Of a stretch of DNA of 64,000 nucleotides, positions 53,488 to 63,246 are shown piece after piece. The notes beneath the pieces are model-generated. The model saw nothing but the letters and a program-made list of their open reading frames with translations. It searched no databases and had not been told where the DNA came from. Position 1 is the first letter of the stretch. Each line of letters begins with the position of its first letter. The position numbers and the translations under genes are program-made. The stretch spans positions 62,001 through 126,000 of the forward strand of contig NZ_WKLH01000003.1 of the NCBI RefSeq assembly GCF_010882175.1. The letters run 5' to 3'. Source of the stretch: Mangrovibacterium lignilyticum (GTDB taxonomy: Bacteria > Bacteroidota > Bacteroidia > Bacteroidales > Prolixibacteraceae).

Positions 53488-54738
53488 ATGGCAAACCGAA
53501 AAAAGAAAAAAGCAAAGCAACATCCGCCGCGCCAACAAGACGAGCAAACCCGGATGAACGTGTATTTCCGCAATATGAAAGAAATACTGGCCCTTTGCGA
53601 CTGCGCCGAAGTGGTCGACCTTCTTAATCCGTCTATGAAAAAAGTAGTCTATGACCTTCGACACTTTCCCATACAACTACAGCCCGAAGATGCTCCCGGA
53701 CTTTGCAAAAACCACTTCAAAATAATCCGCCAGGAGTTGGACAGGATCATGCACCATACGACCATGTCACTAAAAGAAGGTGGCGTTGAAATCCCGGCTT
53801 ACAGGTTTTACACGTATCTCCCGGTGCTGTTTGATGTGAAGAGCTGGCTGCAGGTCAGGAAGGGAGAAACCGAGAAGCAAATATGCTGTCTATTGGATGG
53901 CCATATCGATATTCCTAAAACTGAAAAACAATTTCGGGAAAAAATCAACCAAAACTGCCAAACACTCAGCTTATGCAAGTCGAGCCCACCCAACAGCCTG
54001 GTAGCTGTTTTTATGGAGCTCGTGGGCGAGCATGAACTGAGCCGCAGAAGAAACCGGCTTAAATTCACCGTAAAACATCGCAAACAAAAAATACGCTACT
54101 TCAAATTAAAGCAACAAATGCGTCCGACCTTCCGCCTGGGAATTTATACGCCAATGCAAGAACCGGCATGGTCTAAAGTTAACCGGTCCCTGTTCGAAAA
54201 TATCCCTTTCGATCTGGAAGAAACCCTGCCGGTCTACGTCCAGTCGCACGCCCTCGAACGCTTGAGAGAACGAATCGATATCATCAACTTCGATGACCTT
54301 TTCATTTTTATGCTCGACAGTTTTATTGACCCAAAAGTTGTCCGCTGTGCTGGCTACTACCTGGTGGAATACCAGACCTTCTTAGGGAAAATGGGCTACT
54401 GGGTATCCCGGATTGTAGACGACGCCCTGGTCGTTATAACCTTCCTGTTTTTGACCGGAAACGACACACCCGAAGGCGAAAGACTGAATAAACTGAGCGG
54501 ACTGTCGAAAATCGACATGCACTATTGGAACATAGATCGTCTAAGTACCTTTTACCATTCCGACCTGAAAGACAACCCGACTATGAAACAGCTGTTTTGC
54601 GATGCCGGTTGCGCTAATCTGTTCAATCTGGAAAGGTTTGACGAACAATTGTGTTCCAAACATTACCAACTGGCCGAAAAGCTTGTCAACTACCTGCAAC
54701 CTGCCAATCAGAAAGACTTAACAGCTGTTACCGGTTAG
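53488..54738 (+). CDS. hypothetical protein, second of a tandem paralog pair
   Basis: A 416-residue soluble protein starting 9 nt after the first paralog, so co-transcribed. It has a very basic N-terminus (MANRKKKKAKQHPPRQ). The paralogous C-terminal half includes NRSLFENIPFDLEETLPVYV, QSHALERLRERIDIINFDDL, SRIVDDALVVITFLFLTGND, TPEGERLNKL, WNIDRLSTFYHSDL and DAGCANLF. The HALERLRERIDI element is a closer match to a RelE/DUF4258-like His-Arg motif than in its sister. The N-terminal halves differ more, suggesting divergence of partner or target. Function unknown; DNA, RNA or nucleotide binding is a guess from the basic N-terminus. Confidence 0.75.
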   Translation: MANRKKKKAKQHPPRQQDEQTRMNVYFRNMKEILALCDCAEVVDLLNPSMKKVVYDLRHFPIQLQPEDAPGLCKNHFKIIRQELDRIMHHTTMSLKEGGVEIPAYRFYTYLPVLFDVKSWLQVRKGETEKQICCLLDGHIDIPKTEKQFREKINQNCQTLSLCKSSPPNSLVAVFMELVGEHELSRRRNRLKFTVKHRKQKIRYFKLKQQMRPTFRLGIYTPMQEPAWSKVNRSLFENIPFDLEETLPVYVQSHALERLRERIDIINFDDLFIFMLDSFIDPKVVRCAGYYLVEYQTFLGKMGYWVSRIVDDALVVITFLFLTGNDTPEGERLNKLSGLSKIDMHYWNIDRLSTFYHSDLKDNPTMKQLFCDAGCANLFNLERFDEQLCSKHYQLAEKLVNYLQPANQKDLTAVTG

Positions 54739-54778
54739 CTGCAGCAAAGGATCCAAAACCGTCTCTGAAAAATATTTG

Positions 54779-54786
54779 TACCTTTG
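54779..54786 (+). promoter_or_regulatory. promoter -7 box of the small OMP gene
   Basis: TACCTTTG, an exact TAnnTTTG match, about 140 nt before the ATG. The long leader contains no structure that I recognise. Confidence 0.4.
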
Positions 54787-54924
54787 TATAAACTAAATCA
54801 TCCCGGCGTCCGTTCTTTTAGCCGGTGTATTTAGCTTGAAAAGCTCTCCGTGTAACATGATCAAAAACTCCGGTTTTAACGCATGCTGATCATTCTAAAT
54901 TCAATTATTAAATAACAGATTACT

Positions 54925-55374
54925 ATGAAAACGAGAATTTTAATTATTGCTCTGGTGTTGCTAACGGGAACGGTTTTCGCTCAAGGTTCGGCCCCGCTGT
55001 CAAAAGGAGAAAAACAACTTAATTTTGGTCTGGGAGCCAGCGATCATGGTCTGCCGGTTTATGCCGGAGTCGACTTTGCTTTCCACAACGACTGGACTGC
55101 GGGTCCTGTGATTAAACTGGTTTTGGATGACGACACCCGTTTCGCGGCCCTCGGTCGTGTTGACTATCACTGGAACCGGTTGATGGAAATCCCTTCAAAC
55201 TGGGACTTTTACCTGGGAGCCAACCTGGGTGTTTTAAGTGGTAACGGCGTTGATCTGAACCTGGGATTGCAAATTGGCGGACGTTACTACTGGAGTGAAA
55301 AGTGGGGCGTTAACCTCGAAATTGGTGGCGGTACCGGCTTTGATTCCGCCATTGGTGTTAGCATGAAATTTTAA
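54925..55374 (+). CDS. small outer-membrane beta-barrel protein
   Basis: A 149-residue exported protein. The signal peptide (1-20, LLTGTVFAQ) is followed by about eight amphipathic strands (LNFGLGASDHGLPVYAGVDF, FYLGANLGVLSGNGVDLNLG, VNLEIGGGTGFDSAIGVSMK) and a terminal Phe. It is the size and pattern of an eight-stranded OmpX/OmpW-like barrel. Monocistronic with its own promoter and terminator. Function not readable. Confidence 0.8.
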   Translation: MKTRILIIALVLLTGTVFAQGSAPLSKGEKQLNFGLGASDHGLPVYAGVDFAFHNDWTAGPVIKLVLDDDTRFAALGRVDYHWNRLMEIPSNWDFYLGANLGVLSGNGVDLNLGLQIGGRYYWSEKWGVNLEIGGGTGFDSAIGVSMKF

Positions 55375-55396
55375 GCTTCGCAACATATAATGCAGG

Positions 55397-55427
55397 AAGG
55401 CCGGTCAAAAACCGGCCTTTATCTTTT
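55397..55427 (+). terminator. terminator of the small OMP gene
   Basis: AAGGCCGGT and ACCGGCCTT form a perfect 9-bp stem with a 5-nt loop, followed by TATCTTTT. It lies between convergent gene ends. Confidence 0.85.
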
Positions 55428-56832
55428 AAAAATAGTCGCCCAAACCTTCCGGTATAAACTCGTAAGTCATTATTTGCTGAAGCCCTGCATCCATCAGCTC
55501 GGCATACTTTCCTTTCCCTTCCAGCACCTGATCCAGAAGCGCTAAATGCCCGGCATCAAGCAAAAGCGGCAAAGCAGCAGCTGTTCTTTCGACCACCACT
55601 TCTTTCTCACCATTCAGATAAATGGTTTCGAAATCATTCATTCCGGTTGCCTGCGGAAAAATATGACTGACATGATACGCAAGCCAAACAGGTAATTCCA
55701 GTTCTTTTATTTTCTCAAATTGTTCCACGTGAAAATCAAGCCGCCCCGAATAAGCGTTGAAATTGGCTTTCCCGGCGGCAATTTCAGTGTCGAAAGCGTT
55801 TAAAACGATTTCCTTTTGATCGGGACTGATCTTCGTGAACAGGTTTCGAATGAATCCGTTTTCGGTCATCTGCTCCCACGGGTAAATCACAATCGGTGCG
55901 TGCTTCTTCCGGTTAGCCGACTTCTGATGGCGGTTTTTATACACAAACGAGCAGTAGTTGATTGGCAAATCAATGCCTTCGTCCAGGGTAAATTGAATGA
56001 GTCTCAAAGCGGTCAGTTCCGAGTCAATCACTGTTACCTTTTCGCCATGCGTGTAGGTGTAATCGTACTCAATCAACTCATTAAAATTGTAGGGAGTCAA
56101 CCGCATCTGGTGAAAATTCAGGTGACTTAGCCCCAAATCTTTCAACTCGCGAATCTTTGCTTTCAGTAATTCTTCTTCCTGCGGAACAGCTGGAATCTCA
56201 ACGGTCACAACGGGAATTTGTCCCACAGCCAGTTTCAGCTTATCTGTCTTGTATTCGGTAGCGCCAATATCGAAACGCATCTCGTTCAAGCCGGCTTGTT
56301 TAAAAGCTTCAACCTTTTCGGGGGTCAGCAAAATGCCGTTGGTGTACAGCCAAACATACACCTCGTCGCCAAAAGCAGCCTTAACGGCTTGCACAAACGC
56401 AAGACTTTTCTCAAAGGAAATCAGCGGTTCTCCGCCGGAAATACTCACGCCTTTAAACCCGAACTCACGGATATATTCGACATAGGCTTCCGGCTCATCA
56501 AATACGAGCGTATTCGTCTCCGGCCGGGCCAAATCGGTTTGCTGCGTCGGACAGTAAAAGCACTTTCCGTTACACAGATTGTTGATGAATAAACACGACC
56601 ACTCCCCTTCGCCGCACAATTGGCAGCCACGCGAAAGCTTCGTCACATCAACTTTACTTTGATGAAATCCCCATTGAACGCGATCGCCGATAGCCGACAA
56701 AATTGCCTGCCGTTCGTTCATCGCGTTTGCAGCTTCATCGGGCGATGGGAACTTCAAATAGTTGTATTTCACCTGATATTCTTCCTGATTCCTCAGCAAG
56801 TGCCGCTGTTTTAAAGGCGTTAACCCATTCAT
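55426..56832 (-). CDS. radical SAM protein with extra upstream cysteines
   Basis: A 468-residue cytoplasmic iron-sulfur enzyme. The CxxxCxxC cluster motif is Cys87, Cys91, Cys94 (LCNGKCFYCPTQQ), followed by the SAM-binding GGEP motif (VSISGGEPLISFEKS). Directly upstream are three further cysteines, Cys70, Cys73 and Cys80 (GCQLCGEGEWSCLF), which could bind a metal. The TIM-barrel half runs to about 300, with a C-terminal domain of about 150 residues. Substrate unknown. It stands alone, convergent with a small OMP gene and divergent from fumC, so context gives no clue. Confidence 0.85.
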   Translation of the reverse strand: MNGLTPLKQRHLLRNQEEYQVKYNYLKFPSPDEAANAMNERQAILSAIGDRVQWGFHQSKVDVTKLSRGCQLCGEGEWSCLFINNLCNGKCFYCPTQQTDLARPETNTLVFDEPEAYVEYIREFGFKGVSISGGEPLISFEKSLAFVQAVKAAFGDEVYVWLYTNGILLTPEKVEAFKQAGLNEMRFDIGATEYKTDKLKLAVGQIPVVTVEIPAVPQEEELLKAKIRELKDLGLSHLNFHQMRLTPYNFNELIEYDYTYTHGEKVTVIDSELTALRLIQFTLDEGIDLPINYCSFVYKNRHQKSANRKKHAPIVIYPWEQMTENGFIRNLFTKISPDQKEIVLNAFDTEIAAGKANFNAYSGRLDFHVEQFEKIKELELPVWLAYHVSHIFPQATGMNDFETIYLNGEKEVVVERTAAALPLLLDAGHLALLDQVLEGKGKYAELMDAGLQQIMTYEFIPEGLGDYF

Positions 56833-56984
56833 TTAATACATCAAATAACTGCCGGCAAATGTAGGTTTAAATTGAATCGAAGATGCAAGCCCGAAAAATA
56901 TTTCAAAACATGGATGATTCGCATCTGCAAACATTTGCACATCTTAGTTGTCTAAAGGATTAAAATCGTTAAAGTTCCGTTGAA

Positions 56985-58415
56985 ATGAATGAAAGAATTG
57001 AAAGGGATACTTTAGGTGAAATAAAGGTTCCCGCCGACAAATATTGGGGTGCTCAAACCCAACGTTCCATTCAAAATTTTCCAATCGGGAAACCGGCGAG
57101 CATGCCGCTGGAGGTTATCCATGCCTATGCCATTTTGAAAAAAGCCGCTGCGATTACCAACCATGAACTGGGGGTACTTTCCGAATCGAAAAGAGATGCT
57201 ATTGCCGCGGTTTGCGATGAAATTTCGTCCGGTAAACTGGACGACCAATTTCCGTTGGTGGTGTGGCAAACCGGTTCAGGTACACAAACTAATATGAATG
57301 TGAACGAGGTGATCTCGAACCGCGCGCATGTATTGGCCGGCAACAAACTGGGTGAAGGAAAACCTGCCATTCATCCCAACGACGATGTCAACAAATCGCA
57401 GTCGTCCAACGATACGTTTCCAACAGCCATGCACATTGCGGCCTGCACAAAACTGCTTGATCATACCATTCCGGCACTTGATGAATTGCGCGAAGCGCTG
57501 GAAGCAAAATCGCAGGAGATGATGAACATCGTGAAAATTGGCCGAACACATTGGATGGACGCTACTCCGCTAACCCTGGGCCAGGAGTTCTCAGGCTATG
57601 TGTCTCAAATTGAACACGGAATAGTCGCCCTGAAAAATACGCTGCCCCATCTCTTTGAACTTGCTTTGGGCGGAACAGCTGTCGGAACCGGACTGAACAC
57701 TCCGGACGGATATTCATGGACAGTAGCTGAAAAGATCGCCGAGCTGACGGAATTGCCATTTACTTCGGCCCGCAACAAATTTGAAGCCCTGGCAGCACAC
57801 GATGCGTTGGTGGAATCACATGGTGCACTGAAACAAATAGCTGTAAGTCTTCTGAAAATTGCCAACGACATCCGTTTAATGGCTTCAGGTCCGCGCTCCG
57901 GAATCGGGGAACTAATTCTGCCAGCCAATGAGCCCGGTTCATCAATCATGCCCGGAAAGGTCAACCCGACCCAGGCTGAAGCGATAACCATGGTTTGCGT
58001 ACAGGTGATGGGAAACGATACGACCATGAGTATTGCCGGTTCCAATGGCTTTTTCGAACTAAATGTTTACAAACCGTTGATGATCAATACATTTTTACAG
58101 TCTGCAACGCTTCTCGCCGATGCCTGCAGAAGGTTCACAGCACACTGTGTAACAGGCATTAAAGCCAACACCGAACGCATTAACCAACATGTAGAACATT
58201 CACTCATGCTGGTTACCGCACTCAATACGCACATAGGTTACGAAAACGCAGCCAAGATAGCCAAGAAAGCGTATGCTGAAAATACCAGTTTAAAGCAAGC
58301 AGCCATTTCGCTGAACTTACTGACAGCCGAACAGTTTGACGAATGGGTTGTCCCGGAAAAGATGGTTGAAATGAATAAGCACAAAAATCCATGGTGGAAC
58401 ACAGAATCGGAATAA
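56985..58415 (+). CDS. fumC: class II fumarate hydratase
   Basis: Interconverts fumarate and malate in the TCA cycle. The 476-residue enzyme has the fumarase/aspartase signature [13 protein letters not shown] (catalytic loop), [39 protein letters not shown] and [16 protein letters not shown]. The details HPNDDVN and the length favour fumarase over aspartase. cysS follows 42 nt downstream with its own promoter. Confidence 0.95.
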   Translation: MNERIERDTLGEIKVPADKYWGAQTQRSIQNFPIGKPASMPLEVIHAYAILKKAAAITNHELGVLSESKRDAIAAVCDEISSGKLDDQFPLVVWQTGSGTQTNMNVNEVISNRAHVLAGNKLGEGKPAIHPNDDVNKSQSSNDTFPTAMHIAACTKLLDHTIPALDELREALEAKSQEMMNIVKIGRTHWMDATPLTLGQEFSGYVSQIEHGIVALKNTLPHLFELALGGTAVGTGLNTPDGYSWTVAEKIAELTELPFTSARNKFEALAAHDALVESHGALKQIAVSLLKIANDIRLMASGPRSGIGELILPANEPGSSIMPGKVNPTQAEAITMVCVQVMGNDTTMSIAGSNGFFELNVYKPLMINTFLQSATLLADACRRFTAHCVTGIKANTERINQHVEHSLMLVTALNTHIGYENAAKIAKKAYAENTSLKQAAISLNLLTAEQFDEWVVPEKMVEMNKHKNPWWNTESE

Positions 58416-58431
58416 TTTTCGAGAAATTTCT

Positions 58432-58439
58432 ACCTTTGC
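58432..58439 (+). promoter_or_regulatory. cysS promoter -7 box
   Basis: TACCTTTG matches TAnnTTTG exactly, 18 nt before the ATG, so the leader would be only about 10 nt. Confidence 0.5.
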
Positions 58440-58456
58440 AAAAATTTCTCTATTAG

Positions 58457-59929
58457 ATGGAAAATCAACTGCAGATTTATAATACATTATCCCGTAAAAA
58501 GGAGGTTTTTACCCCCCTGCATCCAGGTAAAGTTGGGTTGTACGTGTGCGGCCCTACTGTTTACGGTAAGGCACACTTGGGACATGCGCGGCCGGCTGTA
58601 ACTTACGACCTCTTATTTCGCTATTTGAAACACATTGGCTACAAAGTTCGCTATGTGCGCAACATTACTGATGTCGGCCACTTAGCCAACGATGCCGACC
58701 AAGGGGAAGACAAGATTGCCAAAAAAGCTCGTTTGGAAGAATTGGAACCAATGGAAGTGGTTCAGATTTATACCAACGACTACCACAAAAATATGGAGAA
58801 GCTGAATGTGCTTCCTCCGAGCATTGAGCCACGGGCAACCGGACATATCATTGAGCAAATTGAAGTGGTGGAGAAGATTCTGGCAGCCGGCTTTGCTTAC
58901 GAAAGCGCCGGATCCGTCTATTTCGATGTTGAAAAATATGCCAAATCTTATCCCTACGGTGAATTATCGGGGCGCAAAATTGAAGATTTGCAAAGCAGCA
59001 CCCGCGAATTGGACGGCCAGGATGAAAAGCATTCACCACTCGATTTTGCGATTTGGAAAAAAGCGACACCGGAACATATCATGCGTTGGCCATCAAAATG
59101 GAGCGACGGTTTCCCCGGATGGCATCTTGAATGTACTGCGATGAGCTGTAAATATCTCGGTGAAACATTCGATATTCACGGTGGAGGAATGGACTTGACT
59201 TTCCCGCACCACGAGGCTGAAATTGCACAGTCAAAAGCAGCCTATGGCAAAGATTCCGTTCGCTATTGGATGCACAATAACATGATTACCCTGAACGGAC
59301 AAAAGATGGGAAAATCGTTGGGGAATGCCATTTCGCTGGACGAGTTTTTCAGCGGCGATCATCCGCTTTTGGACAAAGCTTACGATCCGATGACCATCCG
59401 CTTCTTCATGCTGATGGCGCATTACCGCAGTACGCTTGATTTCTCGAACGAAGCCTTGCAAGCTGCAGAAAAAGGCATGGAACGTCTGTTAAAAGCAACA
59501 GAAACGCTTGAAAAGCTGAATTCCGGCGATTCATCCACAGTGAACATCGCTGAGTTGACAGCAAAGTGCTACGTGGCCATGAACGACGATCTAAACACTC
59601 CAATTACCATCGCTCACTTGTTTGATGGTGTGAAAATGATCAACTCGATTGCAGATGGAAAAGCAAGTATTTCGGCTCAGGATCTGGAAGACCTGAAAGC
59701 ATTTTATTCAACCTTCGTTTTCGACTTATTTGGTTTGAAAAAGCCGGGCGAAGAGAGTGGCGCCAATATGGAGGCTTTTGATTCAGCTATTGATTTGTTA
59801 TTGCAGTTGCGCCAGGATGCAAAAGCAAACAAAGATTGGGCTACAGCCGACAAAATTCGCAACGAACTGACCAACATTGGATTTGTAATTAAGGACACGA
59901 AAGATGGCTTCAGCTGGGAGCTGAAATAA
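58457..59929 (+). CDS. cysS: cysteinyl-tRNA synthetase
   Basis: Class Ia synthetase charging tRNA-Cys. The 490-residue length is normal. Zinc-site and HIGH elements are [20 protein letters not shown] (Cys in VCGPT; HLGH). The second zinc segment is [15 protein letters not shown] and [25 protein letters not shown] appears as [15 protein letters not shown] terminator follows. Confidence 0.97.
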   Translation: MENQLQIYNTLSRKKEVFTPLHPGKVGLYVCGPTVYGKAHLGHARPAVTYDLLFRYLKHIGYKVRYVRNITDVGHLANDADQGEDKIAKKARLEELEPMEVVQIYTNDYHKNMEKLNVLPPSIEPRATGHIIEQIEVVEKILAAGFAYESAGSVYFDVEKYAKSYPYGELSGRKIEDLQSSTRELDGQDEKHSPLDFAIWKKATPEHIMRWPSKWSDGFPGWHLECTAMSCKYLGETFDIHGGGMDLTFPHHEAEIAQSKAAYGKDSVRYWMHNNMITLNGQKMGKSLGNAISLDEFFSGDHPLLDKAYDPMTIRFFMLMAHYRSTLDFSNEALQAAEKGMERLLKATETLEKLNSGDSSTVNIAELTAKCYVAMNDDLNTPITIAHLFDGVKMINSIADGKASISAQDLEDLKAFYSTFVFDLFGLKKPGEESGANMEAFDSAIDLLLQLRQDAKANKDWATADKIRNELTNIGFVIKDTKDGFSWELK

Positions 59930-59948
59930 GTCTGCAACAAAATATAAC

Positions 59949-59977
59949 AACCCTTGCGATTAGTCGCAGGGGTTTTT
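59949..59977 (+). terminator. terminator of cysS
   Basis: CCCTTGCGA and TCGCAGGGG pair with one G-T position around TTAG, followed by TTTTTT. Confidence 0.85.
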
Positions 59978-60016
59978 TCATGCTCATTTGTCACTTTTAT
60001 GCTACTGCAAAAAGCT

Positions 60017-60024
60017 TACTTTTG
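60017..60024 (+). promoter_or_regulatory. promoter -7 box of the NikR-like gene
   Basis: TACTTTTG matches TAnnTTTG exactly, 39 nt before the ATG. Confidence 0.5.
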
Positions 60025-60062
60025 CCTGTAGTTGTTGCGTATGAACTGCTTAAAATAACATC

Positions 60063-60464
60063 ATGCCTGTATCCCGATTCGGTGTTTCATTGGAAGAAGA
60101 TTTGCTGAAAGCATTGGACGAATATGTGAAAGAAAACAATTTCGCGAATCGTTCGCAAGCCATCCGTTTCCTCGTGGAAAAAAACCTTGTGGAAAAAAAA
60201 TGGAAGTGCGACAACCTGGTAGCCGGAGCCATCACCTTGGTTTACAACACGAAAAAGAAAGAGATTCGCTCCAAAATTCAGGACATTGAAGCCGAGAATA
60301 CGGAAATCATTCTTTCCTCTCAAATCTTTCACATCAATCCCGAAAATTGTATGGAAATAGTCGCTGTTCGGGGTCCTTCTTTCAAATTAACCGAGCTATC
60401 CGATCAGCTTATTGCCATCAAAGGAATTCAGCATGGGAAACTGATTATGAGTAAAGTTGATTAA
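60063..60464 (+). CDS. NikR-like ribbon-helix-helix regulator with incomplete nickel site
   Basis: A 133-residue protein with the NikR layout: an N-terminal ribbon-helix-helix (RFGVSLEEDLLKALDEYVKE, NRSQAIRFLVEKNL) and a C-terminal ACT-like domain (about 50-133). By alignment to E. coli NikR from memory, the second ligand pair is kept (His90 in IFHINPENC and Cys96). The positions of His76 and His87 are Ala77 and Ile88, and there is no histidine from residue 62 to 89. It therefore should not bind square-planar nickel in the usual way. No nickel uptake or urease genes are nearby; a thioredoxin-fold gene follows 54 nt downstream. Confidence 0.85.
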   Translation: MPVSRFGVSLEEDLLKALDEYVKENNFANRSQAIRFLVEKNLVEKKWKCDNLVAGAITLVYNTKKKEIRSKIQDIEAENTEIILSSQIFHINPENCMEIVAVRGPSFKLTELSDQLIAIKGIQHGKLIMSKVD

Positions 60465-60518
60465 TCATTCACCTGTTTCGAAAACAACAATAATAACCGT
60501 ATAGCATAATTTAAAATC

Positions 60519-61001
60519 ATGAAGAAATTACTGATCCTTTTGCTCATATCAATTGCCCTCGGTGTTGAAGCTCAAGTTGCCCCTATCTACAATCCGAAGG
60601 CCGATGCCCAAGTCGAAATAGACGCTGCCGTAAAACAAGCTTCAGTCGAGGGAAAACATGTTTTTCTGCAAATCGGAGGGAATTGGTGTGTTTGGTGCCG
60701 CCGGTATCATCAATTCACGGCTGAAGATCCGGAAATCAGCGAATATATTGCAGACAATTTTGTAGTTGTGAAGGTGAATTACAGCAAAGAAAATAAGAAC
60801 GAAGAAGTACTTGAAAAACTTGGATATCCGCAACGCTTTGGCTTCCCTGTTTTTGTGGTTCTTGACAGTAAAGGAAACAGAATCCACATCCAAAATTCGG
60901 GCTATCTGGAAGCTGACGGAGGCTATGATAAAGACAAAGTTCTCGGCTTCTACAAGCAATGGTCTCCCGCTGCTCTCGACCCGAAAAGCTACGAAAAGTA
61001 G
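60519..61001 (+). CDS. exported thioredoxin-fold protein
   Basis: A 160-residue protein with a signal peptide (about 1-18, IALGVEAQ) and a thioredoxin_7/DUF255-like domain. The redox motif is WCVWC in GGNWCVWCRRYHQFT, and the cis-Pro is in RFGFPVFVVLDSKG. Such proteins act as periplasmic disulfide reductases or chaperones. It follows the NikR-like gene and could be read with it; a strong terminator follows. Confidence 0.88.
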   Translation: MKKLLILLLISIALGVEAQVAPIYNPKADAQVEIDAAVKQASVEGKHVFLQIGGNWCVWCRRYHQFTAEDPEISEYIADNFVVVKVNYSKENKNEEVLEKLGYPQRFGFPVFVVLDSKGNRIHIQNSGYLEADGGYDKDKVLGFYKQWSPAALDPKSYEK

Positions 61002-61030
61002 TCGTCGAAACATGATTTTCATTCTGTATT

Positions 61031-61076
61031 ATCCCTTTAAATTGCTCTAACTTGCGAGTAATTTAAAGGGATTTTT
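61031..61076 (+). terminator. terminator of the thioredoxin-fold gene
   Basis: ATCCCTTTAAATT and AATTTAAAGGGAT form a perfect 13-bp stem with a 16-nt loop, followed by TTTT. Confidence 0.8.
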
Positions 61077-61172
61077 CATGAAACGAGCTTTCTAAAAGGA
61101 CAGTAAAATCCAACATCAAAACCCGTTAGCATGTGAGTTCCACTAACTGAACACAACACAAACCGTTTACTG

Positions 61173-62201
61173 ATGAAGGCAATTGTAAAAAGTAAAGCAG
61201 AACGCGGCCTTTGGTTGGAAGATGTTCCCATGCCATTTGTTGGTCCGAACGATGTACTCATTAAGGTGAAAAAAGCCGCTGTTTGTGGCACCGACCTGCA
61301 CATTTACAAATGGGACGAATGGGCCCAAAACACCATTAAACCTCCGGTTATTATTGGACACGAATACATGGGAGAAGTTGTTGAAACCGGCTCCGAAGTC
61401 GACCGGGTTCAAGTAGGTGAACGAGTAACGGTCGAGGGACATATTTCTTGTGGTTTTTGCCGCAATTGCCGACGCGGTCGCCAGCACATTTGCGATCACA
61501 CTTTAGGGATTGGCGTTCAGCGTGATGGTGGGTTTGCTGAGTACATTTCGGTTCCTGCCAAAAACGTTTTAAAAATCGACAGTCGAATACCCAATGAAAT
61601 CCTATCCATCATGGATCCGTTGGGAAATGCTACACATACTGCCCTCTCCTTCCCGCTTTTGGGTGAAGATGTATTGATCACCGGAATCGGAGGCCCGATT
61701 GGAGCCATGGCTACGGCCGTCTGCCGCTTCGCAGGAGCCCGTAACATAGTTGGAACAGATTTGTCTCCCTATCGCCGCAAATTGGCCCGGAAAATGGGCG
61801 CAACGCTGGTTATCGATCCGATGAAAGAAAATATCCGGGAGGCCATGGGATCGCTGGGTATGGTCGCGGGTTTCGACATTGGCCTCGAATGCAGTGGTTC
61901 CCCGATTGCGTTTAACGATATGGTCGAAAATATGTACAATGGTGGTAAAATATCGCTTCTTGGATTACTTCCACAGAAAACACAAATAAACTGGAGTAAA
62001 CTGATTTTTAAAGGACTGACACTAAAAGGAATCTATGGGCGTGAAATGTACGAAACCTGGTATCACATGGAGATGATGCTGACTACCGGCCTGGATATCT
62101 CTCCGGTAATTACACACCGTATGAAAGCCGATAATTTTCAGGCTGCCTTTGATATTATGGAAGAGGGAAACTGTGGGAAAATTATTCTGGATTGGGAATA
62201 A
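61173..62201 (+). CDS. tdh: L-threonine 3-dehydrogenase
   Basis: Zinc-dependent medium-chain dehydrogenase oxidising threonine to 2-amino-3-ketobutyrate with NAD+. The 342-residue length matches Tdh. Features are the catalytic zinc segment AAVCGTDLHIYKWDEWA and GHEYMGEVVE, the structural zinc loop CGFCRNCRRGRQHIC (four Cys), and the Rossmann motif GIGGPIGAMATAV. The CGTDLHIYKWDEWA string is specific for Tdh over sorbitol-type dehydrogenases. Kbl, the usual partner, is not in the window. Confidence 0.95.
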   Translation: MKAIVKSKAERGLWLEDVPMPFVGPNDVLIKVKKAAVCGTDLHIYKWDEWAQNTIKPPVIIGHEYMGEVVETGSEVDRVQVGERVTVEGHISCGFCRNCRRGRQHICDHTLGIGVQRDGGFAEYISVPAKNVLKIDSRIPNEILSIMDPLGNATHTALSFPLLGEDVLITGIGGPIGAMATAVCRFAGARNIVGTDLSPYRRKLARKMGATLVIDPMKENIREAMGSLGMVAGFDIGLECSGSPIAFNDMVENMYNGGKISLLGLLPQKTQINWSKLIFKGLTLKGIYGREMYETWYHMEMMLTTGLDISPVITHRMKADNFQAAFDIMEEGNCGKIILDWE

Positions 62202-62224
62202 CAGAAAAGTGAAAACTAATTCTT

Positions 62225-63238
62225 TTACAGGGAAAAGCGCTTACTGAGTGTAAACTCCAGAAAACTTGTTCCGTTAGAGATTTGTAAGCTGTTAAAATTG
62301 ATATCGGAATTAAATTGATTCTGAATATAAGTCGCTCCTAAATAGAATCCGGAAAAATGATAGCCTCCGGCAACCCGGATTGACGCCCCAATACCCGGCT
62401 TACTCTGAATTTCACTATCTCCTTCACTAAATCCTAACTCATTATAGCGATATCCGAACTGAGCAGAAGCCGATCCGGTTAAAATAGCCCTTCGAAAAGG
62501 AACCAACGAATAGGCGTAGCCCGCACTTCCATAAACAGAATAGGATTGAAAATCATACAAACCCATAAAACCGGGAAAATATTCTTCACCCAAGTCATCT
62601 GAAATCAAATTAACATCGCCACCAATCCGGTAATAACCGACACTGCCTCCAAAAATAATGGATCCTGCACTTCTTAATTGTAAGTCAGTCTGATTAAACG
62701 CCGCCTTGTACGAAAAACGATTGTGGTTTAAAACGAACGTAAAATTGGCCCCGAGATTGTCTGTTTGAACATCGCCGCGAACCTGGTACAAACGACCATC
62801 TGACGACAAATCGCTGGCATTTTTCCCATTCAACGACAAATAATAACCACGGGTTCTTAGAGCGAGAACATCCACAATAAACGCTCGAGAAATTAAATAC
62901 GACTGCAGGCCGAAGCTGGAAGATTGCCCGTATTTGTCTTCGTCGGTATAACTAACGGGTAACTCAGCACCGATTTTGAGTCCAAACCATTTATAATTTA
63001 CGCCAGCTCCGAGTTTAAAGTGATCGTTTGAACGATATACCAGGTTTAAATCATTAAATCCATTTGTGATCATCGCATGATTTCCCTTATCCGCTGAATA
63101 CAAGCGAACAATTAAATCATCGTAATACGATTCTACATAGTTAGGATCGTAATTTAATTCTGACAATTCCGGTGCTGACTGCGCATGAAGCAACCTCCCT
63201 GCAACTATAAGTACAAGAAGAACAATTCCCTTTTTCAT
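62225..63238 (-). CDS. DUF4421-family outer-membrane protein
   Basis: A 337-residue exported protein with a signal peptide (1-19, RLLHAQ). The family pattern follows: YYDDLIVRLYSADKGNHAMI, FNDLNLVYRSNDHFKLGAGV, NYKWFGLKIGAELPV. Strands continue to the C-terminal LEFTLSKRFSL. DUF4421 proteins are predicted barrels of unknown role in Bacteroidota. It lies 8 nt downstream of the exonuclease stop and may be co-transcribed with it, though a functional link is not obvious. Confidence 0.85.
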   Translation of the reverse strand: MKKGIVLLVLIVAGRLLHAQSAPELSELNYDPNYVESYYDDLIVRLYSADKGNHAMITNGFNDLNLVYRSNDHFKLGAGVNYKWFGLKIGAELPVSYTDEDKYGQSSSFGLQSYLISRAFIVDVLALRTRGYYLSLNGKNASDLSSDGRLYQVRGDVQTDNLGANFTFVLNHNRFSYKAAFNQTDLQLRSAGSIIFGGSVGYYRIGGDVNLISDDLGEEYFPGFMGLYDFQSYSVYGSAGYAYSLVPFRRAILTGSASAQFGYRYNELGFSEGDSEIQSKPGIGASIRVAGGYHFSGFYLGATYIQNQFNSDINFNSLQISNGTSFLEFTLSKRFSL

Positions 63239-63246
63239 CCAATCTT

